Positions 33,994 to 42,588 of a stretch of DNA of 64,000 bases are shown piece after piece. How positions within the stretch are numbered: the first letter of the stretch is position 1; every line of letters begins with the position of its first letter. The DNA is from Alistipes finegoldii DSM 17242 (GTDB lineage: Bacteria > Bacteroidota > Bacteroidia > Bacteroidales > Rikenellaceae). The DNA lies in contig NC_018011.1 in the NCBI RefSeq assembly GCF_000265365.1, positions 2,435,501 to 2,499,500 of the forward strand. The letters run 5' to 3'. The position numbers and the translations under genes were made by a program. Under the pieces are notes generated by a model. That model saw nothing but the letters and a program-made list of their open reading frames with translations, made no database searches and was not told the origin of the DNA.

Positions 33994-35109
33994 ATGACTA
34001 TGGAAACACAAAAAAACAGCTATTCCGACCTTTATCTGATGTTAAGCCCAATTTACGACACGCTCCACCTGCGGCGTTGCAACTTGGGGGACAAAGGTTT
34101 CGAAGAGTTCGCACTGGAGAATGTGCAGCGTGCCCATGACCAAGCGCTATTTCCGAATAACTGGATGTTTCATTACCACTTCTCCGAAGAGCAAATCCCG
34201 CGGATAAAATCCTTGGATGGAATGCACCGCAGAGATTTTTTCCAAAAACTCCGCCCTGCATTGTTAGAGGAAGGGATCACCCCTTTACATATTCTTCCTT
34301 TGGACAGAGCATTGTATCTGCATATCCATTGCAAACCGCTCCTCGCATCCTGCCGAGATATTCCCACACTTGCACTTAGTGACCTGTTCGCGCGGGACGG
34401 GAATCCGGATTTTGAACTTAACCTTGCACGGCCGCCGTTCCGGGCATATACAGCCGTAAAAACCTGTCAGGGAGTTCTTTTATTTACCCCTACACCAAAA
34501 GGAGCCCGGCTGCTGGAAGGCTTCATGCAGAACATCGCCGACAACTTCTTCTTACCGCAAATGCCGGAGACAGAGATCACCATATCCAAACTCCCGGCTT
34601 TTGACTCCGAATTGCAGGATTTTGCCGATCTCTGTCCGCTTTACAAGCCGTCATTGACGCAACGGCAGAAGGAAATGATCCTTGCCCCGGCAATTTTCGA
34701 ATCAGAAAAAATCCTCGGCAATGGTTTGGAATACTTTCATTTAGACATGGCTCCGACATGGAGCAACTATCACAAACTGGTGTTCCCGAACAATAGGACG
34801 GGCCTTAGCTGCACCCAGCGCAATTTCAATATTATGCGCTTATTAGCAATCGCCGAAACCGGACATTTTATATATAAATTTCAGAATGGCATGCCTGAAA
34901 CTTTCAGCTATAGATCCTCTTTCAGTGATCTGGTAAAAGACCGCACGCCTCAATACACGGAATTAGTGTCACGTCGTGCCAAGGAATTGCTCGATCGTGA
35001 TTTCCCCGACCTACGCGGCCGCCTGGCAGAGCAAAACCAAATGCAACAGCAAGCGCAGGATAAACTGGACAGGCTCTATGAAAGCAGGAGCAAAGGTCTT
35101 AAATTCTAA
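33994..35109 (+). CDS. Paralogue array member 4, 371 aa
   Basis: Blocks: NNWMFHYHFSEEQIP, LPLDRALYLHIHCKP, FRAYTAVKTCQGVLLFTPT then NFFLPQMP, HLDMAPTWSNYHKLVF, ELLDRDFPDLRGRL, followed by a Gln-rich coil and the tail SKGLKF. Four bases after member 3; a second ATG at 34000 is equally possible. Function unknown. Confidence 0.7.
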   Translation: MTMETQKNSYSDLYLMLSPIYDTLHLRRCNLGDKGFEEFALENVQRAHDQALFPNNWMFHYHFSEEQIPRIKSLDGMHRRDFFQKLRPALLEEGITPLHILPLDRALYLHIHCKPLLASCRDIPTLALSDLFARDGNPDFELNLARPPFRAYTAVKTCQGVLLFTPTPKGARLLEGFMQNIADNFFLPQMPETEITISKLPAFDSELQDFADLCPLYKPSLTQRQKEMILAPAIFESEKILGNGLEYFHLDMAPTWSNYHKLVFPNNRTGLSCTQRNFNIMRLLAIAETGHFIYKFQNGMPETFSYRSSFSDLVKDRTPQYTELVSRRAKELLDRDFPDLRGRLAEQNQMQQQAQDKLDRLYESRSKGLKF

Positions 35110-35121
35110 TTCTACAACGCC

Positions 35122-36228
35122 ATGTTCTCCGATTACGATACACCCACACCTGCATCCGTCTACTTAATCATTAATCCGGATCAGAAAGTTGAATACCTGC
35201 GGTTGTTCGATTGCGGCTGGCTGTTCTCATTCATCGAACGAGAGGTCAGTGCCTACCGCCTGTGCAAGGATCGGGATATTCCCGACAACTGGTTGATGGA
35301 ATACCGGTTTAAGGATCAAAGTCTCATACCCCCGTTTTCAAACACCGACAACGGCGACTATCTCTCGCGGTTGCTCCCCGTAACGAACTCATTGGGTATC
35401 TGGCCCTCGAATGTAGTGCGGCTGCGGGATGCCGTCTTCTGCCATAAAATGCACATAGAGCCCCTGAGCGAACAGGGCTCCCATGACGTGTTGCTGAATC
35501 ATCCCCATTTTACAAGCAGTTCAAATTACTACGACGACAAGTTGGTGAAAGAAGGGAATTACCAGTTTCCCTGCTGGAAAGCTCTCGAAAGCGAACGCGG
35601 CGTATTGTTATTCAGTGAAACCGAGAACGGGAAACTCGCATTCCGGAAATATTGGCAATACCTCACCGATCACTTTTTCGACCCGAAGTTTCACATCGAA
35701 TTCCTCAATGAATACCATGTACCCAAATTCATGGACCCGTATGCCAGCCATGTAGACCGGTTTTATGATCTGCGCATAAAACGGAGCATCGAACGCGAAT
35801 CTATCACGCCTATACCCCAAGAATTCTTTGCCCCGCGCGAACTCGTGCGCACAGGATTCTGCCAGCAGCGTTTCGATATGACTCCCACCGGCAAAAACTA
35901 TGAACTCTTTGCCGTTGGAATGCATATCTACAAGGAGATCAAAGTAACGTTGGATAATTACCGCCTTGCATCGTTACTGCACCTCTGTGAATGTGGGGAG
36001 CCTATTCATCATCTCTCACCTGAAAAACATCAGCAATGTCCCTATGAAGCGGACCTCAATGCAATCCGCGAAAAATTCTACAACAAGCCGTCCGAAGAGC
36101 AAGAGAAAGCCTACCGAGAATATGGCGAGAAGCATCTGAAAGAGGAATTCCCTTTGTATTGGCAAAAGATCGCAGAACACCAAACCCCGGAACAGGAAAA
36201 GGCCACAACTCCCAAAATTAAAATTTAG
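35122..36228 (+). CDS. Paralogue array member 5, 368 aa
   Basis: Blocks: DNWLMEYRFKDQSLIPP, VRLRDAVFCHKMHIEPLSEQG, ERGVLLFSETENG then DHFFDPKFHIEF, RFDMTPTGKNYELFA, HLKEEFPLYW; tail PKIKI. Together with member 3 it is closest to an apparent family consensus. No recognised fold. Confidence 0.7.
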   Translation: MFSDYDTPTPASVYLIINPDQKVEYLRLFDCGWLFSFIEREVSAYRLCKDRDIPDNWLMEYRFKDQSLIPPFSNTDNGDYLSRLLPVTNSLGIWPSNVVRLRDAVFCHKMHIEPLSEQGSHDVLLNHPHFTSSSNYYDDKLVKEGNYQFPCWKALESERGVLLFSETENGKLAFRKYWQYLTDHFFDPKFHIEFLNEYHVPKFMDPYASHVDRFYDLRIKRSIERESITPIPQEFFAPRELVRTGFCQQRFDMTPTGKNYELFAVGMHIYKEIKVTLDNYRLASLLHLCECGEPIHHLSPEKHQQCPYEADLNAIREKFYNKPSEEQEKAYREYGEKHLKEEFPLYWQKIAEHQTPEQEKATTPKIKI

Positions 36229-36230
36229 CC

Positions 36231-37322
36231 ATGAATAGCCCCAAAGAACAGGATTGCGTCCTTCTTACCCTCACAAAGGATAACAAAATTGAACGTGTAC
36301 GGCATTGCACCCACTCGGATGATAAACTCCGGGATTATTTCGATGCCATCATCGCAAAATTCAAGAATGACTTCTATGCAATGAAGGATATCTGGGTGTT
36401 GAAAATGGTTTTCACAGATAAATCCCGCATCCCGGACATTGCGATAATGGACCAATATGAAACCCTGCAGAAACTTCTGCGCAACCCCCAGCTATATGGT
36501 ATAAAAGAGCATAAAGCCTTCCTCGTACATGATCTCGATTTTTGCAGCCTTCATGGTTTCGACCCGCTATCCTACGAGGGTGCGCACGAAAAAATAGCGA
36601 AAAGGATTGGTGTTTATGCGTATACGGACGATTTCCGGGCAATACGCACAGACCGCGGCGTGCATGTTTTCACTTCCGATGAAACCGGGGACCACGCCAT
36701 CGAGAACTGTTTGAGTTATTACGAAGGGCATTTCTTCTCGACAAAAAGAGGAACAGACCGCTTCGATCTCATCACCGTGCGGCCTATCGACCAGATACCT
36801 CAAGGTATTTTGAATCCTTTTGCAGATACGGTAGATTGGAACACAGCGCCCCTCGATTTGCCCGACGACTTCTTCTGTAAAGGCGTGACCATGCTGGAAC
36901 TTACCGAGAAGAAAATCGATATGCTCCCCACGGTCAGCAACTATTGGAGCTTCTCGCATGAAAATGAAATTTCCGATATTTCAAGTTCAACCGACGTATA
37001 CGATTATTGCTGCCTGATCGGTATCTGCGAAGGAGATATTCAACGACCCGATATGATCGAAGGCGAATGGTATGAATCCTTTTCATTAGAGAACCGATTC
37101 GATGATCTGCTCGAAGAACTGGATGATTGTGACGACAACATCGAAAGAGAGAATGTCAGCTCCCGAATCAAGAAACTGGCCGCGAAGATCCTCACGGAAG
37201 AATTCGCCGACTTCCGCTATTGCCGGGAACCGGAGAAAATCGAAGAACAACTCCAGCAGATTCAAACGCCCGAAACGGAGGATTTCCAAGAGAACAGCAA
37301 TAAACCCAAGATGAAAATCTAA
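36231..37322 (+). CDS. Paralogue array member 6, 363 aa
   Basis: Blocks: DIWVLKMVFTDKSRIP, LDFCSLHGFDPLSYEG, RAIRTDRGVHVFTSDE then GHFFSTKRGTDRFD, KIDMLPTVSNYWSF, EEFADFRYCREPE; tail PKMKI. Members 6-8 form a subgroup sharing IRTDRGVHVF/IRTDRGLHLF and the CREPE-like end, so they arose by later duplication. Starts 2 bp after member 5. Confidence 0.7.
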   Translation: MNSPKEQDCVLLTLTKDNKIERVRHCTHSDDKLRDYFDAIIAKFKNDFYAMKDIWVLKMVFTDKSRIPDIAIMDQYETLQKLLRNPQLYGIKEHKAFLVHDLDFCSLHGFDPLSYEGAHEKIAKRIGVYAYTDDFRAIRTDRGVHVFTSDETGDHAIENCLSYYEGHFFSTKRGTDRFDLITVRPIDQIPQGILNPFADTVDWNTAPLDLPDDFFCKGVTMLELTEKKIDMLPTVSNYWSFSHENEISDISSSTDVYDYCCLIGICEGDIQRPDMIEGEWYESFSLENRFDDLLEELDDCDDNIERENVSSRIKKLAAKILTEEFADFRYCREPEKIEEQLQQIQTPETEDFQENSNKPKMKI

Positions 37323-37338
37323 CAAACAACAAACCGTT

Positions 37339-38427
37339 ATGGATAAACAAAGTAATCCCTGCAGCCTGTATCTTTCGCTTTTACCCGAAAACGAGATTAA
37401 AAATGTCTACATCTCGGATTCCGACGAAGAGGGATTCAGGCAATACCTCACTGAACAGGTGCAGAAATTTGATGACAGTTCATGTGCTATTCCTGATATA
37501 TGGCTCGTGCAAATCAATTTCGAGAATCGCCGTAAAGTGGAAAGAGCGACCTCGAAAATTGAAGGTATTATCAGATCGGAACTTGAACAGCAGAAGGGGA
37601 AAATCATGCACGTAATTTCTTTGATGGATGCCTATTACTGCTACCTAAAACATATCAACCCGCTTTTGGAGGAAAACAAATATGCCAACATCGTAAAAAC
37701 CGAAGGCTATTTCTTATTGATGATCTCCTCAAAAACCCAATATATGCATGAGCATTCCTTAATGGGAATCCGAACGGACCGGGGTGTACATGTTTTCTCT
37801 CCGGACAGAAAAGGAATGAAGGCAATGAATGCTTGCCTTCATTATTATGAAAAACATTTTTTCTGTCGTGAACATGCTACGGACCGGCTTGAAGTCATTT
37901 ATATCAAGGCGATCGGAGAAATGCCGGCTCCCTGCGGCAATCTTTTCGGAGAAAACAACAATTTGGAGACAACGCCACTGCATCTTCCCCAGAACTATTT
38001 CTGCCATGACAAATCGCTGGTGGAAATTACAACCTCAAAATTCGATATGCATCCGACGATGCAGAACTACTCCATATTCTGCACGAAGAACGGGATTGAC
38101 CCCATGAAAACCTCCACCCCGAATTTTGAATTTTTATGCCTGGCTCAAATTCGTGATGGCTATTCTCACCATCTGGCAAGTCTTTTCCCCGAATGGCCCG
38201 ACAACACTGCATTCGGAACCGATTTCCTCGACTTGTTTTTAAAATATGGCAAGTGTAAAGACAATACCCAACTGAGAATAATCCAAAAAGAAATCAAGGA
38301 CTTTGCCAACCGGCTTATCAATGAAAAATACCCCGACAAAATTTGCTGCCGGGAACCCGTACAAACCCAAGAATATCTTCCCGACGACACACCCGAACAA
38401 TCAACGAGTCCGAAACTGAAAATATAG
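37339..38427 (+). CDS. Paralogue array member 7, 362 aa
   Basis: Blocks: DIWLVQINFENRRKV, MDAYYCYLKHINPLLEE, GIRTDRGVHVFSPDRKG then KHFFCREHATDRLE, KFDMHPTMQNYSIFC, EKYPDKICCREPV; tail PKLKI. Subgroup with members 6 and 8. Function unknown. Confidence 0.7.
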   Translation: MDKQSNPCSLYLSLLPENEIKNVYISDSDEEGFRQYLTEQVQKFDDSSCAIPDIWLVQINFENRRKVERATSKIEGIIRSELEQQKGKIMHVISLMDAYYCYLKHINPLLEENKYANIVKTEGYFLLMISSKTQYMHEHSLMGIRTDRGVHVFSPDRKGMKAMNACLHYYEKHFFCREHATDRLEVIYIKAIGEMPAPCGNLFGENNNLETTPLHLPQNYFCHDKSLVEITTSKFDMHPTMQNYSIFCTKNGIDPMKTSTPNFEFLCLAQIRDGYSHHLASLFPEWPDNTAFGTDFLDLFLKYGKCKDNTQLRIIQKEIKDFANRLINEKYPDKICCREPVQTQEYLPDDTPEQSTSPKLKI

Positions 38428-38446
38428 AATCCAAATTGTCACAGCT

Positions 38447-39562
38447 ATGGTGCAACACATTAAAGCAAATGAACCAGCGAGTCTGCTGCTGACCCTGACA
38501 CCCTATAAAACGGCAATACATGCCCGAATTACCTCAGACCCCGAAAAGGATTTCCCGGCCTTCATCAACTCCGATATTCAACATATCGGGGACGATCCCC
38601 GCACAGTCCCCGGATACTGGTTCCTGCACGTCGATTACAAACACAAGAAGGATATACCTGAACTCAGTTCGACTGACCTGCTGCCAAAAGTCATACAAGC
38701 CCTTTCACGGAAAGTTGCGGTTATAAAGAGCGGAGTGCCCATGATCGACGTATTCTTCTGCCGAAAACAGGACCTCGACGCCCTTGCACCGGAAAACAGG
38801 CACGAGATAATTGCACAAGATTTCAGATACGATGTAATGGTTAATGAACACACCCGGAACAGCGACGTGAAATTGAATCTTTTCCAAGGAATCCGCACCG
38901 ATCGAGGACTCCACCTTTTCTCGCAGAACGCCAACGGACAAGAAGGCATCCGTAACTTCCTGCACTATTACGGCAACAACTTTTTCAATAAACAACGGCC
39001 TTGCAATAGTTTGGAAATTGTTACCGTATACCCGCTGGGAAATCCCCCGACCATCGGCAAGGAGATAAGCAAAATGGAAATACATAAATATTTGCCCTCC
39101 AAACTGCCGAAAGTCATCTTCTGCAAAGACCCCGCACTGATCTGCATCACCGAACACTGGTTCGACATGCGGCCTACACTCAGCAACCAACGAAAAATAA
39201 TGACCCAAAACGACCTTTCCTATCTTCAAACCAATACCCGCGTCCATGATTTCATGTGTCTGGCGTACTTGCATGAGGGAATTTGCACCCACACAAGGGA
39301 GTTGCCGAAAGATAATATCAATGAGTTTTCCCATCAGGACCGCTTCTGTTCCATGATGCAAGAGCTGGATGCCGCCCAAGGCACACCCCGAACCGAAGAG
39401 ATCGGTAAGTGGGTGCGGGAACTTGCGGGCAGAATTCTCAAAAAAGACTTTAAGGACCTGCATTACCGCCGGGAACCCGCACGGGCCGAAACACAAGAAC
39501 ATCTCATCTCCAATCCCGATGACACACCCGAACTATCAGCCTATCCGAAACTGAAAATGTAA
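38447..39562 (+). CDS. Paralogue array member 8, 371 aa
   Basis: Blocks: GYWFLHVDYKHKKDIPE, MIDVFFCRKQDLDALAPE, GIRTDRGLHLFSQNANG then NNFFNKQRPC, WFDMRPTLSNQRKIM, KDFKDLHYRREPA; tail PKLKM. Last gene of the array; a bidirectional terminator follows at 39667. Function unknown. Confidence 0.7.
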   Translation: MVQHIKANEPASLLLTLTPYKTAIHARITSDPEKDFPAFINSDIQHIGDDPRTVPGYWFLHVDYKHKKDIPELSSTDLLPKVIQALSRKVAVIKSGVPMIDVFFCRKQDLDALAPENRHEIIAQDFRYDVMVNEHTRNSDVKLNLFQGIRTDRGLHLFSQNANGQEGIRNFLHYYGNNFFNKQRPCNSLEIVTVYPLGNPPTIGKEISKMEIHKYLPSKLPKVIFCKDPALICITEHWFDMRPTLSNQRKIMTQNDLSYLQTNTRVHDFMCLAYLHEGICTHTRELPKDNINEFSHQDRFCSMMQELDAAQGTPRTEEIGKWVRELAGRILKKDFKDLHYRREPARAETQEHLISNPDDTPELSAYPKLKM

Positions 39563-39666
39563 AATACGAATTTAACCGTATGCTGCAACTCCAATCTCGA
39601 AGAATAAAAAGCTGTCACAGGGGAGAGGACCGTAGATGTCGTTGATTATTTCCCTGACCGTAAATA

Positions 39667-39692
39667 AAAAAGGCAGCGATTCGCTGCCTTTT
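39667..39692. terminator. Bidirectional terminator after the array
   Basis: AAAAGGCAGCG/CGCTGCCTTTT around ATT, between convergent genes (39562 and 39718). 39563-39666 otherwise shows nothing. Confidence 0.8.
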
Positions 39693-39717
39693 CATTATTA
39701 GCCAATTCAAGGAAAAG

Positions 39718-41598
39718 TTATTTGAAATAATTACTCAACCGTAACAGGATCACTAAGAGGATTACTATGTTAGGGAAATAATTGTATTCCCATGCCTCCA
39801 TTAATCCATGAGCAACCCGGTTCCGCAGGTTGTGTCCTTTTAAAGTCAGTACATACTTCAGTAATAACCTATCTTCTTCCCTGAACCCGGTCGCCCTCTC
39901 CGGGGTATCTTTTAAATCGCTCAAGAGATCATCCAATAGTTTTTCCATCATTAATTGTACGCCGGCTTTTTCTCGGGGCTTCATGGTGGGAATACCTATT
40001 CTTTCGCAGTACAGACGTAATATGGATTCGATTTTAAGAGTTAAGGTGTCGGTGACAGTAATATAGTCGAATTCATAATTATCCGATTCCTTCATGGTTG
40101 CTTCCAATTCGCTGAAGAATAGCTTTAAACCGGGGCGCAACACATCCAAAACCCGGACCTCAATATGCTGTCCATTATAGGTGCGAGGAACTGGAACATT
40201 AAACCAGGTGTTTTCAAGATACCTCAGCAAAGAGTCATAAGATAATTTGCCGGCTTTATAGACTTCAAGGATAAATTGATGCAGGTTTCGCATGCCTATC
40301 TGGTGTGCAAACCCATACTCCTCCCAGAAAAACATCTCCTTAATTTCCTCATCGGTAATATATTGATCCACAGTATTCCCGAACTTATCTTTTATTACCG
40401 TAGTCGCTAAAAAAGGTACGAGGCTTCCTCGCTGGTTTACTTCCGCTTGGGCTTTAATTTGCGCTATATCTGTAAACCAACTCGCGTCGGTGAGTTCCGA
40501 AAGGATACCGTTCTCGTCGGATGTCGCAATTATTTCATTTATCATTTTCGTGACGTATTTTAAATATTCAGGCGGGAATTCTTTGAAAAATTGGGTATTT
40601 AGCGTGATCTGACTCCGCGTAGCCATGTAAGCGGCTTCCATTTGTGCAACTTTCTCCGCAGATTGCGCAATTTTATATAACCGTAAGGCTTTCTCGATGA
40701 ACGTGAGACATACAAATTCCTCGTCTCTTTCACCTGCCATTTTCTCATAAAGCTGAGCTTTATAGTAAATCAGGTCCTTAGAATCGGCATTCTGCTTGGT
40801 TCTAATCTTTATACAGCGATCTACGATGTATATTGCTCCCCAAGTATATGTTTTTTCGAGTTCATGCGCCGCACTCAAGTTTTTCTCTACTACATGGTTG
40901 AAATCCACCTTGTCCTTGAATAAGGAATAATTATCGGCCATCAAACCTGAAAGATCAAGCATTCCCCGGAGTGAATCTCCTCGGTGAATATCCCAGCTAT
41001 CATGGTGGTCGATGATTTCCGCACACAACACATCGAGTTCTGCCGTGAGCTTCGCTCGCTGGAAAATATTGAAGGCTAATGTCAGAATCCTAAAATAATG
41101 CTGGAAATTGTGGTTGTGTTCTCCGCCCTCTAAAGATTTATCCCAGTATATTTTCGCCAACTCGGATAATTTAAGCCCTAATTCGGACTTGAAATCGTTC
41201 CTTTTGGAATAAGGAGTAGCATGCCCAAAATACACCAACAGACCGTACTCCGTTTTAGGAAAGAGGCTGTGGCATGCCTTATAGCGATCTTCGTAGTATT
41301 CGAAATCATCCGGTTTCAAATTCCTCACATCAGGCTCATAGATGTCTATTTCTTCTCCGGCCGCATTTCGACTTGTGCCGGCTCTCATCCAAGATAACCC
41401 GAAAACCGTTCCCATGGCAGGATCGTCCTTATTATCGAACGATTTGCGGATGCAAAAAGCCATACACTCTCGGGCCGCGGTATTATAGTCCGGGTGGCTG
41501 GAATCAAGATGTGGTAGCAATGCAAGAACATCATCGCTTGTTATCCCTTCAAATTCCGGGCTGTCAATTTTTGCATAATAATCAGGTAGGGTTTCCAT
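39718..41598 (-). CDS. DUF4209-like protein with HEPN-type C-terminus
   Basis: A 626-aa protein from the ATG at 41598 (METLPDYY). That start is preferred because a TAACTTGT -7-like box lies about 20 bp upstream, between it and the alternative Met at 41625. The C-terminal 120 residues contain LRNRVAHGLM (RxxxxH), the HEPN-like signature seen in DUF4209 proteins, close to a final hydrophobic helix (NIVILLVILLRLSNYF). The rest is helical, repeat-like. It is the only minus-strand gene between 13.3 and 57.3 kb, and low GC, so probably a separately acquired cargo gene; such proteins are often linked with phage defence. Confidence 0.6.
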   Translation of the reverse strand: METLPDYYAKIDSPEFEGITSDDVLALLPHLDSSHPDYNTAARECMAFCIRKSFDNKDDPAMGTVFGLSWMRAGTSRNAAGEEIDIYEPDVRNLKPDDFEYYEDRYKACHSLFPKTEYGLLVYFGHATPYSKRNDFKSELGLKLSELAKIYWDKSLEGGEHNHNFQHYFRILTLAFNIFQRAKLTAELDVLCAEIIDHHDSWDIHRGDSLRGMLDLSGLMADNYSLFKDKVDFNHVVEKNLSAAHELEKTYTWGAIYIVDRCIKIRTKQNADSKDLIYYKAQLYEKMAGERDEEFVCLTFIEKALRLYKIAQSAEKVAQMEAAYMATRSQITLNTQFFKEFPPEYLKYVTKMINEIIATSDENGILSELTDASWFTDIAQIKAQAEVNQRGSLVPFLATTVIKDKFGNTVDQYITDEEIKEMFFWEEYGFAHQIGMRNLHQFILEVYKAGKLSYDSLLRYLENTWFNVPVPRTYNGQHIEVRVLDVLRPGLKLFFSELEATMKESDNYEFDYITVTDTLTLKIESILRLYCERIGIPTMKPREKAGVQLMMEKLLDDLLSDLKDTPERATGFREEDRLLLKYVLTLKGHNLRNRVAHGLMEAWEYNYFPNIVILLVILLRLSNYFK

Positions 41599-41767
41599 TG
41601 TTTTTGTATTTGGATTTGAATACAAGTTACAAAAAATATCGGAATGTACTATCAGAAAAAGGGTGGAAAATTCAATCCTCTGTTATACTATAGGGCACAT
41701 CGGGACTGATAGCGGTTCTCGCTGTCGTTGAGGTGAGTTTATACCGAAAAAAGACCGGCCGTCGTCG

Positions 41768-41820
41768 GGTTTCGGACGGTCGTGAGTTTCCGGACGGTCG
41801 TGAGTTTCCGGACGGTCGTA
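41768..41820. repeat. Three 18-bp direct repeats
   Basis: GTTTCCGGACGGTCGTGA is repeated three times in a row (first copy one base short, last copy ending TAA). Each contains the same GGACGGTCGT block, so they look like iteron-type protein-binding sites in the gap between divergent genes. Confidence 0.6.
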
Positions 41821-41851
41821 AAATATAAGGGAGAAGGGAGAGAGGGGGTCC

Positions 41852-42018
41852 GCATGTCCTCTGGTTTCGTGCACAAAAATAAAGCACGGGCCGCGACGCG
41901 CAAGGTTATATGAATTTCGACAAAAAAAATGCACCGCAGGGGTGCATTTTTTTGCCGAAAACCTTGCGCGTGGCTCTTCCCCGTGCTTTAAAAGACGTGC
42001 ACAAACCAGAAGACATGC
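41852..42018. repeat. 167-bp multi-segment palindrome
   Basis: Nested inverted repeat in four layers: GCATGTCCTCTGGTTT with AAACCAGAAGACATGC (outer), GTGCAC with GTGCAC, AAAGCACGGG with CCCGTGCTTT, CGCGCAAGGTT with AACCTTGCGCG, then TTTCG/CGAAA, A-tract/T-tract and TGCACC/GGTGCA at the centre (loop GCA). Almost the whole length pairs. It lies between divergent genes where no terminator is needed. Confidence 0.85.
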
Positions 42019-42054
42019 TTCCTGGGGAAATAATATTAAAATATTATAAATCTT

Positions 42055-42252
42055 ATGATTATGTATAAATATATCAAAATAATCTTGTTGCTGATTATAG
42101 CAATTATAGCAGTATTATACTGGCAAACCCTGCTTCGAATAGTAGGATGGCTTATCATCTTGAATTGTATCATCCGATTCTTCCTGCGGGTGTTGGGAGT
42201 ACTTGCTCCCATCGTTGTGCCGATCGCTGTTCTGTACTTATTGTTTCATTAA
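42055..42252 (+). CDS. Small membrane protein, 65 aa
   Basis: Almost entirely hydrophobic: two membrane segments (about 7-35 and 40-62) separated by a short polar turn. Begins 37 bp after the large palindrome; alternative ATG at 42061. First gene of the right-hand maintenance region. Function unknown. Confidence 0.6.
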   Translation: MIMYKYIKIILLLIIAIIAVLYWQTLLRIVGWLIILNCIIRFFLRVLGVLAPIVVPIAVLYLLFH

Positions 42253-42263
42253 AAATTATAACC

Positions 42264-42542
42264 ATGAAAAACGGATGGGATTCTAATCGCTGGGACGAAG
42301 ACTGGGATGAACCTTATAAAACGCCGGAAGAGCGTTTACGCGACCATGCAGCACGAAGCATGGACGAAGATCCTTTGTTGGGATATGGCCTCGGCCCTTA
42401 TCAGGATAACATACAGGAAGCTGCAACGGATGAAGAAATAGAGTTCAGCCGGGAACGTAGAATTTCCCGCGGCCGATACCGCCGCTCAACCTATAAGGTG
42501 TTCACCAAAGAGGAAGCTCGCAACCTCGGACTTATCAAATAG
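42264..42542 (+). CDS. Small charged protein, 92 aa
   Basis: Start at 42264 (MKNGWDSNRWDEDWDE), 11 bp after the membrane protein gene; the longer upstream frame overlaps it and is rejected. N-terminus is Trp/Asp-rich, C-terminus basic (RRISRGRYRRSTYKVF). Not recognised. A CTGCCGG/CCGGCAG hairpin follows at 42556-42570. Confidence 0.55.
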   Translation: MKNGWDSNRWDEDWDEPYKTPEERLRDHAARSMDEDPLLGYGLGPYQDNIQEAATDEEIEFSRERRISRGRYRRSTYKVFTKEEARNLGLIK

Positions 42543-42588
42543 TAATCTCAAACCCCTGCCGGCCCGGCAGAAAGAAAGGGCTATTATT

